A DNA stretch of 60,828 nucleotides, from contig CANIZL010000028.1 in assembly GCA_947471985.1 (NCBI GenBank), positions 1 through 60,828 on the forward strand, given 5' to 3'. The position numbers were made by a program, and so were the translations under genes. Position 1 is the first letter of the stretch. The number at the start of each line of letters is the position of its first letter. A model generated the notes under the pieces. It had not been told where the DNA came from. It did no database searches and saw only the letters and a program-made list of their open reading frames with translations. This document shows, in pieces, positions 19,301 to 29,100 of the stretch. The DNA is from Verrucomicrobiota bacterium. Its GTDB lineage: Bacteria; Verrucomicrobiota; Verrucomicrobiia; Limisphaerales; UBA9464.

Positions 19301-19318
19301 TTGTGAAAAAAATCACAA
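19301..19318. promoter_or_regulatory. CRP/FNR-family-type palindrome upstream of the act operon
   Basis: TTGTGA (19301-19306), six A bases, then TCACAA (19313-19318): a perfect 6-bp palindrome with N6 spacing that contains the classical CRP half-sites TGTGA-N6-TCACA exactly. It lies 182 bases before the actA start on the operon's upstream side. A TTGACG hexamer occurs at 19292-19287 on the minus strand, but no good -10 is spaced from it. The regulator itself is not in the window. Confidence 0.6.
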
Positions 19319-19553
19319 AGTCCCCCCATGGCGCAAGTTTTCGTTCAATAAAACGAGCCAACCCGACCACTGCAGTCTCGTGTCAATGGCTAAAGAAAGC
19401 CGGCCCATTAACTTGAGCCACAACGTGATATGGCGATAGGGCATAGTGAACCTAAAGTCCGCGCTCCCCGACTCCCGTGATCGGCTGGGGATTCCCGGAG
19501 GCCCGCCAAGCTCGATTGTCACGTTCCTCCAACTTCCATCGCCTTCCCCGGCG

Positions 19554-20414
19554 TCAAGCACCCGCACCCGGCGCGATCGACGCCTCCGCAGTCACCGTCC
19601 GCGGAAAGAACTGCTGAAACGAGCGGATGGTCTGAACCGCCGCGGCTTCGCTATTGGGAAAAGGCAGGCATTCCGCACTGATATAGCCTTGGTAACCCAT
19701 CGACCTCAGCGCCGCCGCAATCGGCGCGACGTCCAAATGCCCAAACCCCATTGCTCGCCGATTACTGTCCGCAAAATGCACATGCCCCAGACGCTTCCCC
19801 GCCAACTGCAAGGCGGCGGCGACGTCGGCCTCCTCGATGTTCTCATGAAACAAGTCACATAACAGCGCGACATTACGCGTCTGGAGGGAGTCCAAAAACG
19901 ACAGACCCTCCGCCACCGTGTTGAAGAGATTGGATTCGTACCGATTGAGCGGTTCGAACAGCAAGGGAACCCCCAGCGCGTGGGCTCGCGGCGCCAATTG
20001 ATCCAGTTCCTGGCGCAACCAGCCCAGGGCCTGCTCCCGCGTACTCCCTTCACCCCAGCGCCCCTGCAGGGACCCGATGATGGCTGGTGCACCAAAGCCA
20101 CCGGCGAAATCAATGATGGCCGCCGCAAAATCGCGCGCCGCCATCCGCCGATGCGGATCGGGATCCGTCAGTCGGTGCTGATGCCGGACCCAGCCGGCAC
20201 CGGTGCCGATGGCCGCGAGGCTCAGTCCGTGCTGACGCAGCAGTTCCCTCAATTGATAGCCATCCAACTCGTCGGCGTGGCCGGGAAAGATCTCGACCGC
20301 GTCGAAGCCCTGAGCCCGGGCCGCCGCACAGCCGGCCGCGAGATCACCGTGAAAAACAAAGGGTCCGGAACGAGCCTCGGGTACCAACGAGATAGTTACA
20401 GCGCTACGAATCAT
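19554..20414 (-). CDS. TIM-barrel sugar isomerase/epimerase family (hydroxypyruvate isomerase-like)
   Basis: A 286-residue xylose isomerase-like TIM barrel. The metal-binding residues of the family are visible: Glu in FEPLNRYESNLFN, Asp in CDLFHENIEEADV, His in HVHFADSNRRAMGFGHLD and Glu in ISAECLPFPNS. The double NR and the FGHLD loop suggest a hydroxypyruvate isomerase or tagatose/psicose epimerase type. ATG 20414 (MIRSAVTISLVPEA) fits the family start; the frame continues upstream without support. Substrate undetermined; a divergent NhaD gene starts 147 bases away. Confidence 0.85.
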   Translation of the reverse strand: MIRSAVTISLVPEARSGPFVFHGDLAAGCAAARAQGFDAVEIFPGHADELDGYQLRELLRQHGLSLAAIGTGAGWVRHQHRLTDPDPHRRMAARDFAAAIIDFAGGFGAPAIIGSLQGRWGEGSTREQALGWLRQELDQLAPRAHALGVPLLFEPLNRYESNLFNTVAEGLSFLDSLQTRNVALLCDLFHENIEEADVAAALQLAGKRLGHVHFADSNRRAMGFGHLDVAPIAAALRSMGYQGYISAECLPFPNSEAAAVQTIRSFQQFFPRTVTAEASIAPGAGA

Positions 20415-20561
20415 GGCCCCGCAGGATGCAGTCTGACGACGCCGAAAGGAAGATTGTTTGCAGCGCTTCCATCCCGTTTGGAAAAGCCTCCTCCCCGGCC
20501 CGGCGAAGTGCCGGACCCATCGATTCCTTTCCGGAGGGCAATCCAAGGCTAGCCTACCCGA

Positions 20562-21998
20562 ATGGACGTCGTCGCCGCCGAGACTCTGCCCGCCTTATGG
20601 AGCCTGATACCTTTTATCACCCTCCTTGGGCTCATCGCACTGGCACCCCTCTGGTTCGGGGACTGGTGGGCCCGACACTATCCCAAGGTCGCGTTTACCC
20701 TCGCCGCGCTCATCCTCGGCTATTACTTTTTGGCCCTCGGCAAAGGTCATTCGGTGGGGCATGCCGCGGTGGAATATTTCAGTTTTATCAGCCTGATCGG
20801 CTCCCTCTATGTGGTCAGCGGAGGAATCGTTCTAAAAGTCCGCGGCGAGGCTACCCCGCTGGCGAACACCGTATTTCTCGGCGTCGGCGCCGTGCTCGCC
20901 AACCTCGTGGGAACGACGGGGGCCTCCATGCTGCTCATCCGTCCGTGGCTGCGGATGAACAAATACCGGGTCACCCAGCACCACGTGGTCTTCTTTATCT
21001 TTGTAGTCTCCAATGTGGGTGGTTGCCTGACGCCCATCGGTGATCCCCCGCTCTACATCGGCTATCTGCTCGGCATACCCTTTTGGTGGGTCGGCGAGCA
21101 TCTGTGGCCGATCTGGATCACCGGGGTGGGCGTACTGCTCGCCATGTTCTACCTGGTGGACCGACGAAACTACCTGCGTGCCCCGCGGGAAGTGCGCACA
21201 GAGCAGGCGGAGGGGCCCGATGAGTGGCAGTGTCAGGGAGCGCTCAACTTTTTCTGGCTGGCCGTAATCCTTGGCGCGGTTTTCGTCAAGGAGCCCCCGT
21301 TTCTGCGGGAAACCCTGATGCTCGGGGCGGCGTGCGGCAGCTATTTCACAACCCCAAAACGCCTGCATCAGGCCAATGCCTTCAATTGGCATCCGGTACA
21401 GGAGGTTGCGATCCTCTTTGTGGGCATCTTTGCCACCATGATTCCCGCGCTGGAATTGCTCGAAGCCAACGCCCGGGCCATGGGCACACCCACCCCCGGC
21501 CTTTTTTTCTGGGCGAGTGGCGGACTCAGCTCCGTCTTGGATAACGCCCCGACGTACCTTTGCTTCCTGAAAACCACGTTCGGAGCTTTCATTGATCCGG
21601 ACACCATCCGGCAGGTGGAACACCTAGTCACCACCCATGGGGCCGACGCCGGCACCTATATCCACGGCGCACACACCGCGGAAATTCGCAACACGTGGGA
21701 CGCCCTAAATAAATATCACGCCGGCGCCCTGGCCGCGGGCAAGATTAATACCGACCAGATCGAAGTGGCCTATCTGCTCGGCAATACGTCGCTCAACCAC
21801 CTGGTGCTCGCCATCAGCGCCGGGGCCGTCTTTTTTGGCGCCAACACTTATATCGGCAACGGCCCCAATTTCATGGTGAAGTCCATCGCCGAACATGCCG
21901 GGGTCAAAACCCCCACCTTTCTCGGTTATATCGGGCGCTTTACCCTGCCCTACATGCTCCCGATGCTGGCCTTGGTTTGGTGGCTCTTCTTCCGTTGA
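20562..21998 (+). CDS. nhaD: Na+/H+ antiporter NhaD family
   Basis: A 478-residue integral membrane antiporter of the NhaD/ion transporter superfamily. Typical stretches are VSNVGGCLTPIGDPPLYIGYLLGIPFWW (intramembrane GD-P motif), VKEPPFLRETLMLGAACGSYF, WASGGLSSVLDNAPTYL and a closing SAGAVFFGANTYIGNGPNFMVKS. About 12 helices are visible. A hydrophilic insertion of ~55 residues (PDTIRQVEHLVTTHGADAGTYI on) interrupts the C-terminal half. The family expels Na+ or Li+ in exchange for protons at the inner membrane. Single-gene unit, divergent from the preceding gene. Confidence 0.9.
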   Translation: MDVVAAETLPALWSLIPFITLLGLIALAPLWFGDWWARHYPKVAFTLAALILGYYFLALGKGHSVGHAAVEYFSFISLIGSLYVVSGGIVLKVRGEATPLANTVFLGVGAVLANLVGTTGASMLLIRPWLRMNKYRVTQHHVVFFIFVVSNVGGCLTPIGDPPLYIGYLLGIPFWWVGEHLWPIWITGVGVLLAMFYLVDRRNYLRAPREVRTEQAEGPDEWQCQGALNFFWLAVILGAVFVKEPPFLRETLMLGAACGSYFTTPKRLHQANAFNWHPVQEVAILFVGIFATMIPALELLEANARAMGTPTPGLFFWASGGLSSVLDNAPTYLCFLKTTFGAFIDPDTIRQVEHLVTTHGADAGTYIHGAHTAEIRNTWDALNKYHAGALAAGKINTDQIEVAYLLGNTSLNHLVLAISAGAVFFGANTYIGNGPNFMVKSIAEHAGVKTPTFLGYIGRFTLPYMLPMLALVWWLFFR

Positions 21999-22020
21999 GC
22001 CGCCGCGCCAACGCCGGGGA

Positions 22021-22794
22021 TCACCCTTTTCGGGCCATCACAAACGCATTGAACAGCCCGTATTTCAGCGGGGTGACATTCAAGGCCCAATCCAGCAACC
22101 CGGGCACGGTGCGATCCGTACATGCCAGCGTCTCGGTGCGGCATCCGGCGCGGCGCAGAAAAAAGGCCATGTCGAGCAGGTTCGTACAAACGATCGCATC
22201 ATCGTCGGGCTGGAACTGCGCGCGATGGATGGGGGCCATGCGCTCGAATCGAACGGTCTCGGGCGCGGTGCGCATGCGCCGCCGCCGGGCGAGCTGCGCC
22301 CGCAAGTTGGCCACCTTGTTACCGACCCCTCGCATCCGCGGGTGATAGTCCCGCCAGCCCAGAAAGCGGAGGAAATTCGGGCTACTGAGAACGATCCTTC
22401 CGCCCGGGGCCGTTACGCGCACCGCTTCCCGGATGAACCCCTCCGGATCCTCCACATGCTCCAGCACGTTCAACGCGCCCACACATTCAAAATGGGCGTC
22501 CGGGTACGGCAGCCGGGCGCCGTCGTAGACCAAACAGCGCTGGGTAAAGGCGCGGGTCTTGGCGATGTTGGGCTCGGTGACATCCACGCCATGGGCCTCA
22601 AAGCCTTCCTGGGTCAAACGCGCCACCACCTGCCCTACCCCGCAGCCGATGTCCAAAACGCGTCCCCCCGCCCGCGCCGGGCGGAGCGAAGCGGCGAACT
22701 TGTCGTAGAAGCCGGCATCCCAGGAAGCGAGCAGGTCCGCGTAGGCGGCATCATCCCGCACATGATCCAGATGCGAGGGTCCGGAAGATTTCAT
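22021..22794 (-). CDS. Class I SAM-dependent methyltransferase
   Basis: A 257-residue methyltransferase of the Methyltransf_11/UbiE type. Motif I is VLDIGCGVGQVVARL, the acidic ribose-binding step is AHGVDV, and the post-motif region GALNVLEHVEDPEGFIREAVRVTAPGG is clear. The C-terminal ~90 residues (YHPRMRGVGNKV on) are a variable substrate part. The stop is close to the next (convergent) gene's stop. It starts 6 bases after the YfhO-like gene, so the pair is probably co-transcribed; it may act on a lipid-linked or glycosyl product. Substrate unknown. Confidence 0.85.
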   Translation of the reverse strand: MKSSGPSHLDHVRDDAAYADLLASWDAGFYDKFAASLRPARAGGRVLDIGCGVGQVVARLTQEGFEAHGVDVTEPNIAKTRAFTQRCLVYDGARLPYPDAHFECVGALNVLEHVEDPEGFIREAVRVTAPGGRIVLSSPNFLRFLGWRDYHPRMRGVGNKVANLRAQLARRRRMRTAPETVRFERMAPIHRAQFQPDDDAIVCTNLLDMAFFLRRAGCRTETLACTDRTVPGLLDWALNVTPLKYGLFNAFVMARKG

Positions 22795-22800
22795 CCGCGC

Positions 22801-25446
22801 TTACCGAAGTGGGGGGTTCGAGCGCACCGGCAGCACAAAGGCCAGCAGGGTGAGCAGACAGACGCCGAGGGCGGCGATGGTGGACTTCAGGGCGGGCACC
22901 GGCGGCGTATAGCGAAACTCGACCACATGCTCCCCGGCCGGCAGCGCGACTCCGCGCATGATGTAATTGGCCCGGAGTACCGGAGCCGGTTGGCCGTCCA
23001 CCGTGGCGAACCAGTAGTCGTCCCAACGATCGTTGAGCAATAGGACTCCGGGACCCGCCGATTGGGTGCTCACCTTGACCAGGCGCGGAGTATAGGTGGT
23101 GATTCGGGCCGTACCCGTTTGGGCCGACGCATTGGTTCCGGCCGCGGCGAGCCCCGGCTCCGCCGCCAGCAGGACCTGCGTCTGGGGATCAAACTCCGCC
23201 GATTTCAATCGCGCCAGCGTGGCCGGACCGTCCGCGACGACCTGCCAATCGGAATAGAGTTTGGCCCGCGACAAAGCGCCCGAAAACTCCATCACTGCAT
23301 AGGGCCCGTTGGTATTCGCCACCGCCGTCCAGGCGTCCGCCTCGCGCTCCGCCTGCTGCTGGGTGACGCCCGGTTTCGGCTCCAGCGCAAACGCCAGCCG
23401 CGGAATCACGCGGGCCGGGGCAAAAGCGTTATTCAACTCAGCCGCGATTCCCGCCGCCCCCAGAAGATACCGGGTGCTCGTCAATTGCCACAGCCGCCCG
23501 ATCGATTTCAGATCCAGCTGTCCCTGGGCCGTAAGGCCAAAGGCGTCGCGATAACGGGCATCAATATCCGGGGTGCGCGGCCACTGAATCACATCCAGGG
23601 TCTGGATGCGGAAATACTGCAGATGATGCTCCAACCAAAGATTCTGCACGACCGCCCACAGGGAGTCATTGGGTTGCGCCAGCAGACTGCGGCTGAAGGG
23701 CAGCAGTCGCGACGTCAGACGGCCATATTCCTTTTCCTGGCCTTGCAGATATTTCACCACGGGATTGGCCTCGTAGCGATGCCGATAATCCGCGTGCACC
23801 ACCCAGGGCGCGGCGGCCCGGCCCAGGTCCAGAGTGATGAGCAGCGCCAGCAGGATCAGCCAGCGGGAGTTCTCCCGGCCCGGTGGCGATGCCTCCAGGC
23901 GACGGCCAAAACCCACCACCGCCAGGGCCAAAAGCCCCAACGTGGCCAGCAAAACGACAAAAAAGAGCAGCAGTTCGCGAATGGCAAAACCGGCCATTGC
24001 GCGGGCATCGTCGGGTTTGAAGCCGCTGGCAGCGATCTCCCGGCTCAGCGTCTCGCCGGACGAGGCCCCCAGCAGAACCCACAGCGCAGCGACCGAACCG
24101 AGGACGCCCAGGATCCAAACGATCCGCCGGTCAAAGCCCTGAGCCGACCGCCACCACTGCTTCCAGCGATCGCTCGCGCTGCTCAGCAACGACGAGGAAC
24201 CGACGAAATACAAGCGGTGCAGGCCCATCAATCCGTACCCAAAAAGAATGATCACCGACAAGTGCAGCCCGTGCAGGTACTTCATCGGAATTCGAATCGT
24301 ATTCAGCACCGGCAGGGCGAAGATGACTTTGAACAACGGGAAGAAGTGTCCGTAGGCCAGGAACAACGAGACCACGATGGCCACGATCCAGAACCAGATG
24401 CGCCGCCGTTCCTCATCGCTAAACGGCTGCTTGCCGCTGCGGGACAGTCCGCGGGCGGCCGCCCAAAACGCGATCAACAGCACTGGCACCCCGGCGTACT
24501 CACCACTCCCGGAAAACCGCGGAGGACTTCCGTCAGCACCCACCCGACCGCGGTAGTTTCCACCCTCGGGCGTATCCATCCGATAGCCGTAGAGGCCCGG
24601 AACAAAGAGGCGTGTCGTCTCGTCCGGAGGCAGGCTCCAACCCGTAATGAATTGCCAACGTTCGGCCGCACCTTCCCGGGTGGCTTCCATGCCGGACACG
24701 CCTTTCACGGCGAAACTCTGAAGCACGACCACCGCTTGCCCCGCCACCCAGAGGGCGCATAACGCCGAGAAGCCCAGGCGCAGAGCCCCGCGCACGGTGG
24801 ATGCCCCTGTGCGGGCCGGATCCAGCAGGGTGATCCAAACCACGTACGCGGCAAAATAGAGGCTGAGAATCACGCCGACATCGCCGGCCTCCATGACATT
24901 GAGTCCGAGGGCAAATCCGGCGAGCGCGGTGCTCGCCCATCCACGCCAGCCTTTCCGCGACCCATCCAACGCGGCCAACGAAAGGAGGAAGAAGCCAAAG
25001 GCCACCGGTTTGGCCGTCAGTCCCCAACACGCGTAGGAAAAGGGATTCGAGTTCAACTCCGCCGCCAAGCCAACGCAGAGGGCCGCCCACCAACCGAGCC
25101 CCAGTCGACGTGCCAGCACCCACGCCGACCAACCGAAGAACGCCAGGCCGATCACCGGAAACCACTTGGCAAAATGCAAGGGCGAACCCAGTAACCAGAA
25201 CAAGGCCTGGCTGAATCCCGGCAGCGGCTCCAATTCATGTCGCCCGAGCCAGTTCATGGTCACCCAATACCCCGTGAAGGCCTCGCCCGCGTACTCGGAT
25301 TGCGAAACCAACAACCCGAACGGACCGTCGTTCGAGAACACCACCTTCGGTTCCTCAAAGCTGGCCCGAAACAACCAAAGCAGCGGCAGCAGCAGGCAGA
25401 AAAAGGCCAGCAATCCAGAGCGCAATTGCGCCAGTCGGTTTTTCAT
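22801..25446 (-). CDS. YfhO-like large membrane protein
   Basis: An 881-residue polytopic protein. The N-terminal ~560 residues hold a dozen or more membrane helices with GT-C-like spacing (LLWLFRASFEEPKVVFSNDGP opening, and long loops with GRVGADGSPPRFSGSGEYAG). The C-terminal ~250 residues form a periplasmic domain ending in the YfhO signature: VLLLNDRWDDYWFATVDGQP, then ANYIMRGVALPAGEHVVEFRY, and a final helix. YfhO proteins have roles in glycosylation of cell wall polymers in some Gram-positives; here the function is open. ATG 25446 is chosen over GTG 25497 because the first helix then follows a basic start (KNRLAQLRSG). Confidence 0.82.
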   Translation of the reverse strand: MKNRLAQLRSGLLAFFCLLLPLLWLFRASFEEPKVVFSNDGPFGLLVSQSEYAGEAFTGYWVTMNWLGRHELEPLPGFSQALFWLLGSPLHFAKWFPVIGLAFFGWSAWVLARRLGLGWWAALCVGLAAELNSNPFSYACWGLTAKPVAFGFFLLSLAALDGSRKGWRGWASTALAGFALGLNVMEAGDVGVILSLYFAAYVVWITLLDPARTGASTVRGALRLGFSALCALWVAGQAVVVLQSFAVKGVSGMEATREGAAERWQFITGWSLPPDETTRLFVPGLYGYRMDTPEGGNYRGRVGADGSPPRFSGSGEYAGVPVLLIAFWAAARGLSRSGKQPFSDEERRRIWFWIVAIVVSLFLAYGHFFPLFKVIFALPVLNTIRIPMKYLHGLHLSVIILFGYGLMGLHRLYFVGSSSLLSSASDRWKQWWRSAQGFDRRIVWILGVLGSVAALWVLLGASSGETLSREIAASGFKPDDARAMAGFAIRELLLFFVVLLATLGLLALAVVGFGRRLEASPPGRENSRWLILLALLITLDLGRAAAPWVVHADYRHRYEANPVVKYLQGQEKEYGRLTSRLLPFSRSLLAQPNDSLWAVVQNLWLEHHLQYFRIQTLDVIQWPRTPDIDARYRDAFGLTAQGQLDLKSIGRLWQLTSTRYLLGAAGIAAELNNAFAPARVIPRLAFALEPKPGVTQQQAEREADAWTAVANTNGPYAVMEFSGALSRAKLYSDWQVVADGPATLARLKSAEFDPQTQVLLAAEPGLAAAGTNASAQTGTARITTYTPRLVKVSTQSAGPGVLLLNDRWDDYWFATVDGQPAPVLRANYIMRGVALPAGEHVVEFRYTPPVPALKSTIAALGVCLLTLLAFVLPVRSNPPLR

Positions 25447-25719
25447 TTCAGAGAGAAGGGTGCGAACTCGTGGCGGTCGTGTGTGCAATAAGGACACCCC
25501 TCGGCAGGGATTTGTATGCGGCCGGCACAGGAATAAGCATCATGCATCAACATCCACCGCAGGATCAGGCCAACCTGCCCGCCGGCGAACGGCCCCCAGT
25601 CTCGTCAGGGCAATTCAAATTATCCATGAGAATTCCACCCTTCCCCCGTGGGTTGGCCGTTGCCACCCGGCACCCCTTCGCCTCCCTTGTTCGCGCATCG
25701 CATCGATGCCTAGGATTTT

Positions 25720-26071
25720 ATGAACGATCTTCCCCCGCCCACCCTGGCCCCCCCGCAGCGACGACCGTCTTTGGATTGTGCTCTGCCACCTTTCGGCCCT
25801 GCTCGGTGTCGGCATCCTCCTGCCGCTCATCGTTTATCTCGTCAAAAAGGACGACTCCCCGCAGGTGGCCCGGCATGCCCGCGAGGCCTTGAATTTCCAC
25901 ATCTCCGTTTTCCTGTACGCCCTCGCCTGCGTTCCGCTCTTCTTTGTCTTTATCGGCTTTCCCTTGGTGATGCTGATCAGTTTCAGTGCCCTGGTCTTCG
26001 CCGTCATTGCCGCAGTCAAGTCGGCCGGCGGCATCGACTACCGTTACCCGCTCACTCTACGATTGGTGTAG
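25720..26071 (+). CDS. DUF4870 membrane protein, apparently frameshifted at a C7 run
   Basis: The body (in frame from 25778) is a DUF4870 protein, a small four-helix Tic20-like membrane family of unknown function: LCHLSALLGVGILLPLIVYL, KDDSPQVARHAREALNFHIS, ALACVPLFFVFIGF and SFSALVFAVIAAVKSA. The family normally opens with DRxW before LxHLS, and here DDRLWIV precedes it, but in a frame that has a stop at 25721. A good ATG at 25720 with an AGGA Shine-Dalgarno reads MNDLPPPTLAPP in the other frame. Removing one C from the C7 run at 25748-25754 joins both halves perfectly (LAPRSDDRLWIVLCHLS). So the gene is either sequenced with one extra base or truly slipped. Confidence 0.75.
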
Positions 26072-26134
26072 TCACCCGGCCATCGGACCACCCCGGGCGG
26101 GGCCGCGTATTCAGCTATTGCTTTACCCGGCACC

Positions 26135-29100
26135 GTGCGTCAATTCGTGATCATGAATCTTGCAGTCGCTGGTGTGTTCACCTGGGGAATCGCCGCCGGC
26201 CTGGCCCTGGCGGACGGACTCGATGCCACGACGCAAGTCTCGCAAGCCGTCGAGCAATACCGCACGCTGGCCCCGCGCTTTGGTCAACCGACCGTGGTTA
26301 CGACGAGCGCCAACACCACCGCCGCGACCCTCGCCACCCAGCTGCGATCGGTTCTGAACCAACGCGCCCCGGGCACCTTTCAACCGGCGCCCGCGCCCCT
26401 CACGGCGTCCTCCCCGCAAACATCCCCGACGGCCACGAATCTCCGCCAGCGCGACGCTTTGGCCCGACTGAGCGAAACCACGGACAGCAGCCTGCTGATC
26501 CAATTGCGGCCGGAAAATCAAACGATCCGACAGATCCGGGCGACCGATCTGCTCAATCCAACCCTCCGCAGCCGCGCACGACCGGCTGGCGGAGGCGCCC
26601 CCGCGAAGGAATCCCTGGCCCGCACATTTCTCAACCAGCATCGGGCGGCATTTCAATTGGAGGATCCGGACACGGAACTAATCACCGTGGCGGTGGAAGA
26701 CGACCTGCTCGGCCATACCCACGTACGCTTTCAGCAACAACATCAGGGTCATGAAGTCGCCCTCGCGCGCTTGACCGCCCATTTTCATCCGGACGGACGA
26801 CTGGAACTTTTGGACGGTGCCTACATCCCAACCCCGCAAGATGTGCCCGTCGCGCCCACGGTTGCCGACGCCGACGCCCTTCTCGTGGCCCGGGCATCGA
26901 TCCCCGGCGGTTTCCGCGGCACCGCCGGTGCCGCCCGTACCGTCATCCACGCCCCGCTGGATGGCGCAGCCCGGTTGGCGTGGGAATTTGAAATCGCCGT
27001 GGGACTGGCCCAGGCCTGGCAGTTCACCGTGGACGCGGTCGACGGTCGAATCCTGAGCCGCCGCAGTCGGGTCTACGATGTGGCCGCCACGGGCTCCGGC
27101 GTGGATCTTTCCGGAACCTCGAGGGCCCTGAATCTCTGGCGCGTCGGTGCCACCTATACGCTGGCCGACACCAGCAAGCAGATGTTCAACGCCGCGGGCG
27201 ATCCGCTCAGCGATCCCAAAGGCGTTATTACAGTTCTGGATGCCCGAGGCACGGGCATCAATTCGCTGGATGACAACACCGTCTTCGCCATCACGTCCAG
27301 CAATCCGAATCAATGGTCGGTGCCCGGAGGCATCAGCGCCGCGTTCAACTTCGCACAGACCTACGATTACTACCTCGAACGGCACGGCCGCAATTCCATC
27401 AATGGCAGCGGCGGCAATGTCACCGCCGTGGTCGGCGTGGGGGGATACGACAACGCCTCCTGGCATGGCAATCTGGGAATGATGTTCTTCGGCAACGTGC
27501 GAAAATATCCCGGTTCCCTGGATGTCGTCGCCCACGAACTCACCCACGGCGTCACCGAAAACTCGGCCAACCTGGTCTACGAGATGCAGTCGGGTGCCCT
27601 TAACGAGGCATTCTCGGACATCTTCGGCGAATGCGTGGAGGCCCGCACCCGCACTAAAAACGATTGGAAGATGGGCACCGACCTGGGTGAGGTCTTCCGG
27701 GACTTGAAAAACCCGCACTCCATTACCATTGGCGGGCTCAATCGCCCCTACCCCGCCCGCTTCTCGGAACTGATCAAACTTGCCAACACCCCGGATGCCG
27801 ACAATGGCGGCGTGCACCTCAACAGCAGCATCATCAATCACACGTTCTACCAATTGGCCGAGGGCTTGACCGGGGCCATCGGGATTCCTGACGCGGAAAA
27901 GATTTTTTATCGCTGCCTGACCCGGCATCTGCAGGCGCGGTCCCAGTTTCTCGACTGCCGGCTCGGCTGCCTCGCCGCCGCCGAGGCACTCTTTGGTCCG
28001 GGTTCCAACCAAGTCGCCAAAACCGCCGAGGCCTTCGATCTCACCGAAATCTTCGCCGGTCCAACCGCGCCCAAGCCGGTGCCGCTGCCCGCGGTAAATG
28101 CGCCCGATTCCCTGATGTTTGTCTATTTCGATCCGAGCGAGCGGATCTTCAATCTCGGACGCCGGGAGGCCGCCTTGAACGACGATGCAACCCTGGGCAA
28201 TTTCCGCTTCAGCTTTGACGTTCGCCCCACCCGGCCTTCCCTCACCGGGGACGGCGAATTGGTCATCTACGTCGATTCCTTGAAGACGGTGTGTCTGGCC
28301 ACCACCGCGCCGCCGGCGAAGGAACAATGCGTACTTTCCACCCGCGGCTCGGTACATTCCATCGCTCTATCGCCCGACGCCTCCCGGGGCGCGTTTGTGC
28401 CCATCAACCCCCAAACCGGAGAGCCCTTGGGGCAGATCGTCGTGTTTGGCGTTTTGGATGAAACCCTGCCCACCCGCACGTACGACCTCGTCGCTCCTGG
28501 CTTGGATGGGGCCTCCGTGGATCAGGTCTTGAATGCCGATTCCATGACCTTCAGCACTGACGGCCATGAATTGGTTTACGACGCCCGTTCACGCATCCGC
28601 TTCAACGGCCGGCCCGCGGTCGAATCCTGGAGCCTCTACAATCTCAATCTCGACACCGATCGCACCGCCATTCTCGTCCCGCCCCTGGAGGAGTTTGATA
28701 CGGGCAACCCGACGGTCGGGCGCGTCGGCACCCGGTACGTGGCTTTCGACGCCTCGCGCCGGGCCGATGGAGAGAATGCAGTGCTGGTCCTCGACACTTT
28801 TACGGGTGAGGTCGGCAGTGTGGCGGCCAACGGCAAAGTGCTGGGCTACCCGGCCTTTACCGGGGACGAAGGCAAGGTGCTCTATTCGCAAGCCGATGGA
28901 TCCGCCAGCGGCAGTTCGCTCATGCTCCAATCCCTGGCCGCCGACCGTTTGAGCAGCACGGGGCAACCGGGACTCTTCTATGCGGACGCCACCCTCGGCG
29001 CCTTGTATCGACGGGGCGCTTTTGTCGGCCAGAACGCCGCTCCGACCATCAGCCTGGCGGCCAGCCGGACCAATGCCCCCGCCCCGACTCCGGTGACGCT

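Larger units (their letters stand above)
19120..19553. other. 434-base intergenic region holding the act operon control signals
   Basis: No gene is visible here. It lies between actA (leftward) and the 3' end of the sugar isomerase-like gene (also leftward). It contains the 11-bp hairpin at 19143-19169 and the CRP-type palindrome at 19301-19318. I see nothing convincing between 19320 and 19553; short open frames there have no recognisable protein character. Confidence 0.6.

Noticed and set aside
19313-19567. An 84-codon minus-strand frame in the actA leader
   Set aside because: No ribosome site, no domain, and it would cover the CRP-type palindrome; treated as untranslated.
23062-24762. A 566-codon plus-strand frame opposite the YfhO-like gene
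   Set aside because: Arg/Gln/His-rich composition and no domain; the minus-strand gene has membrane helices and a family signature.
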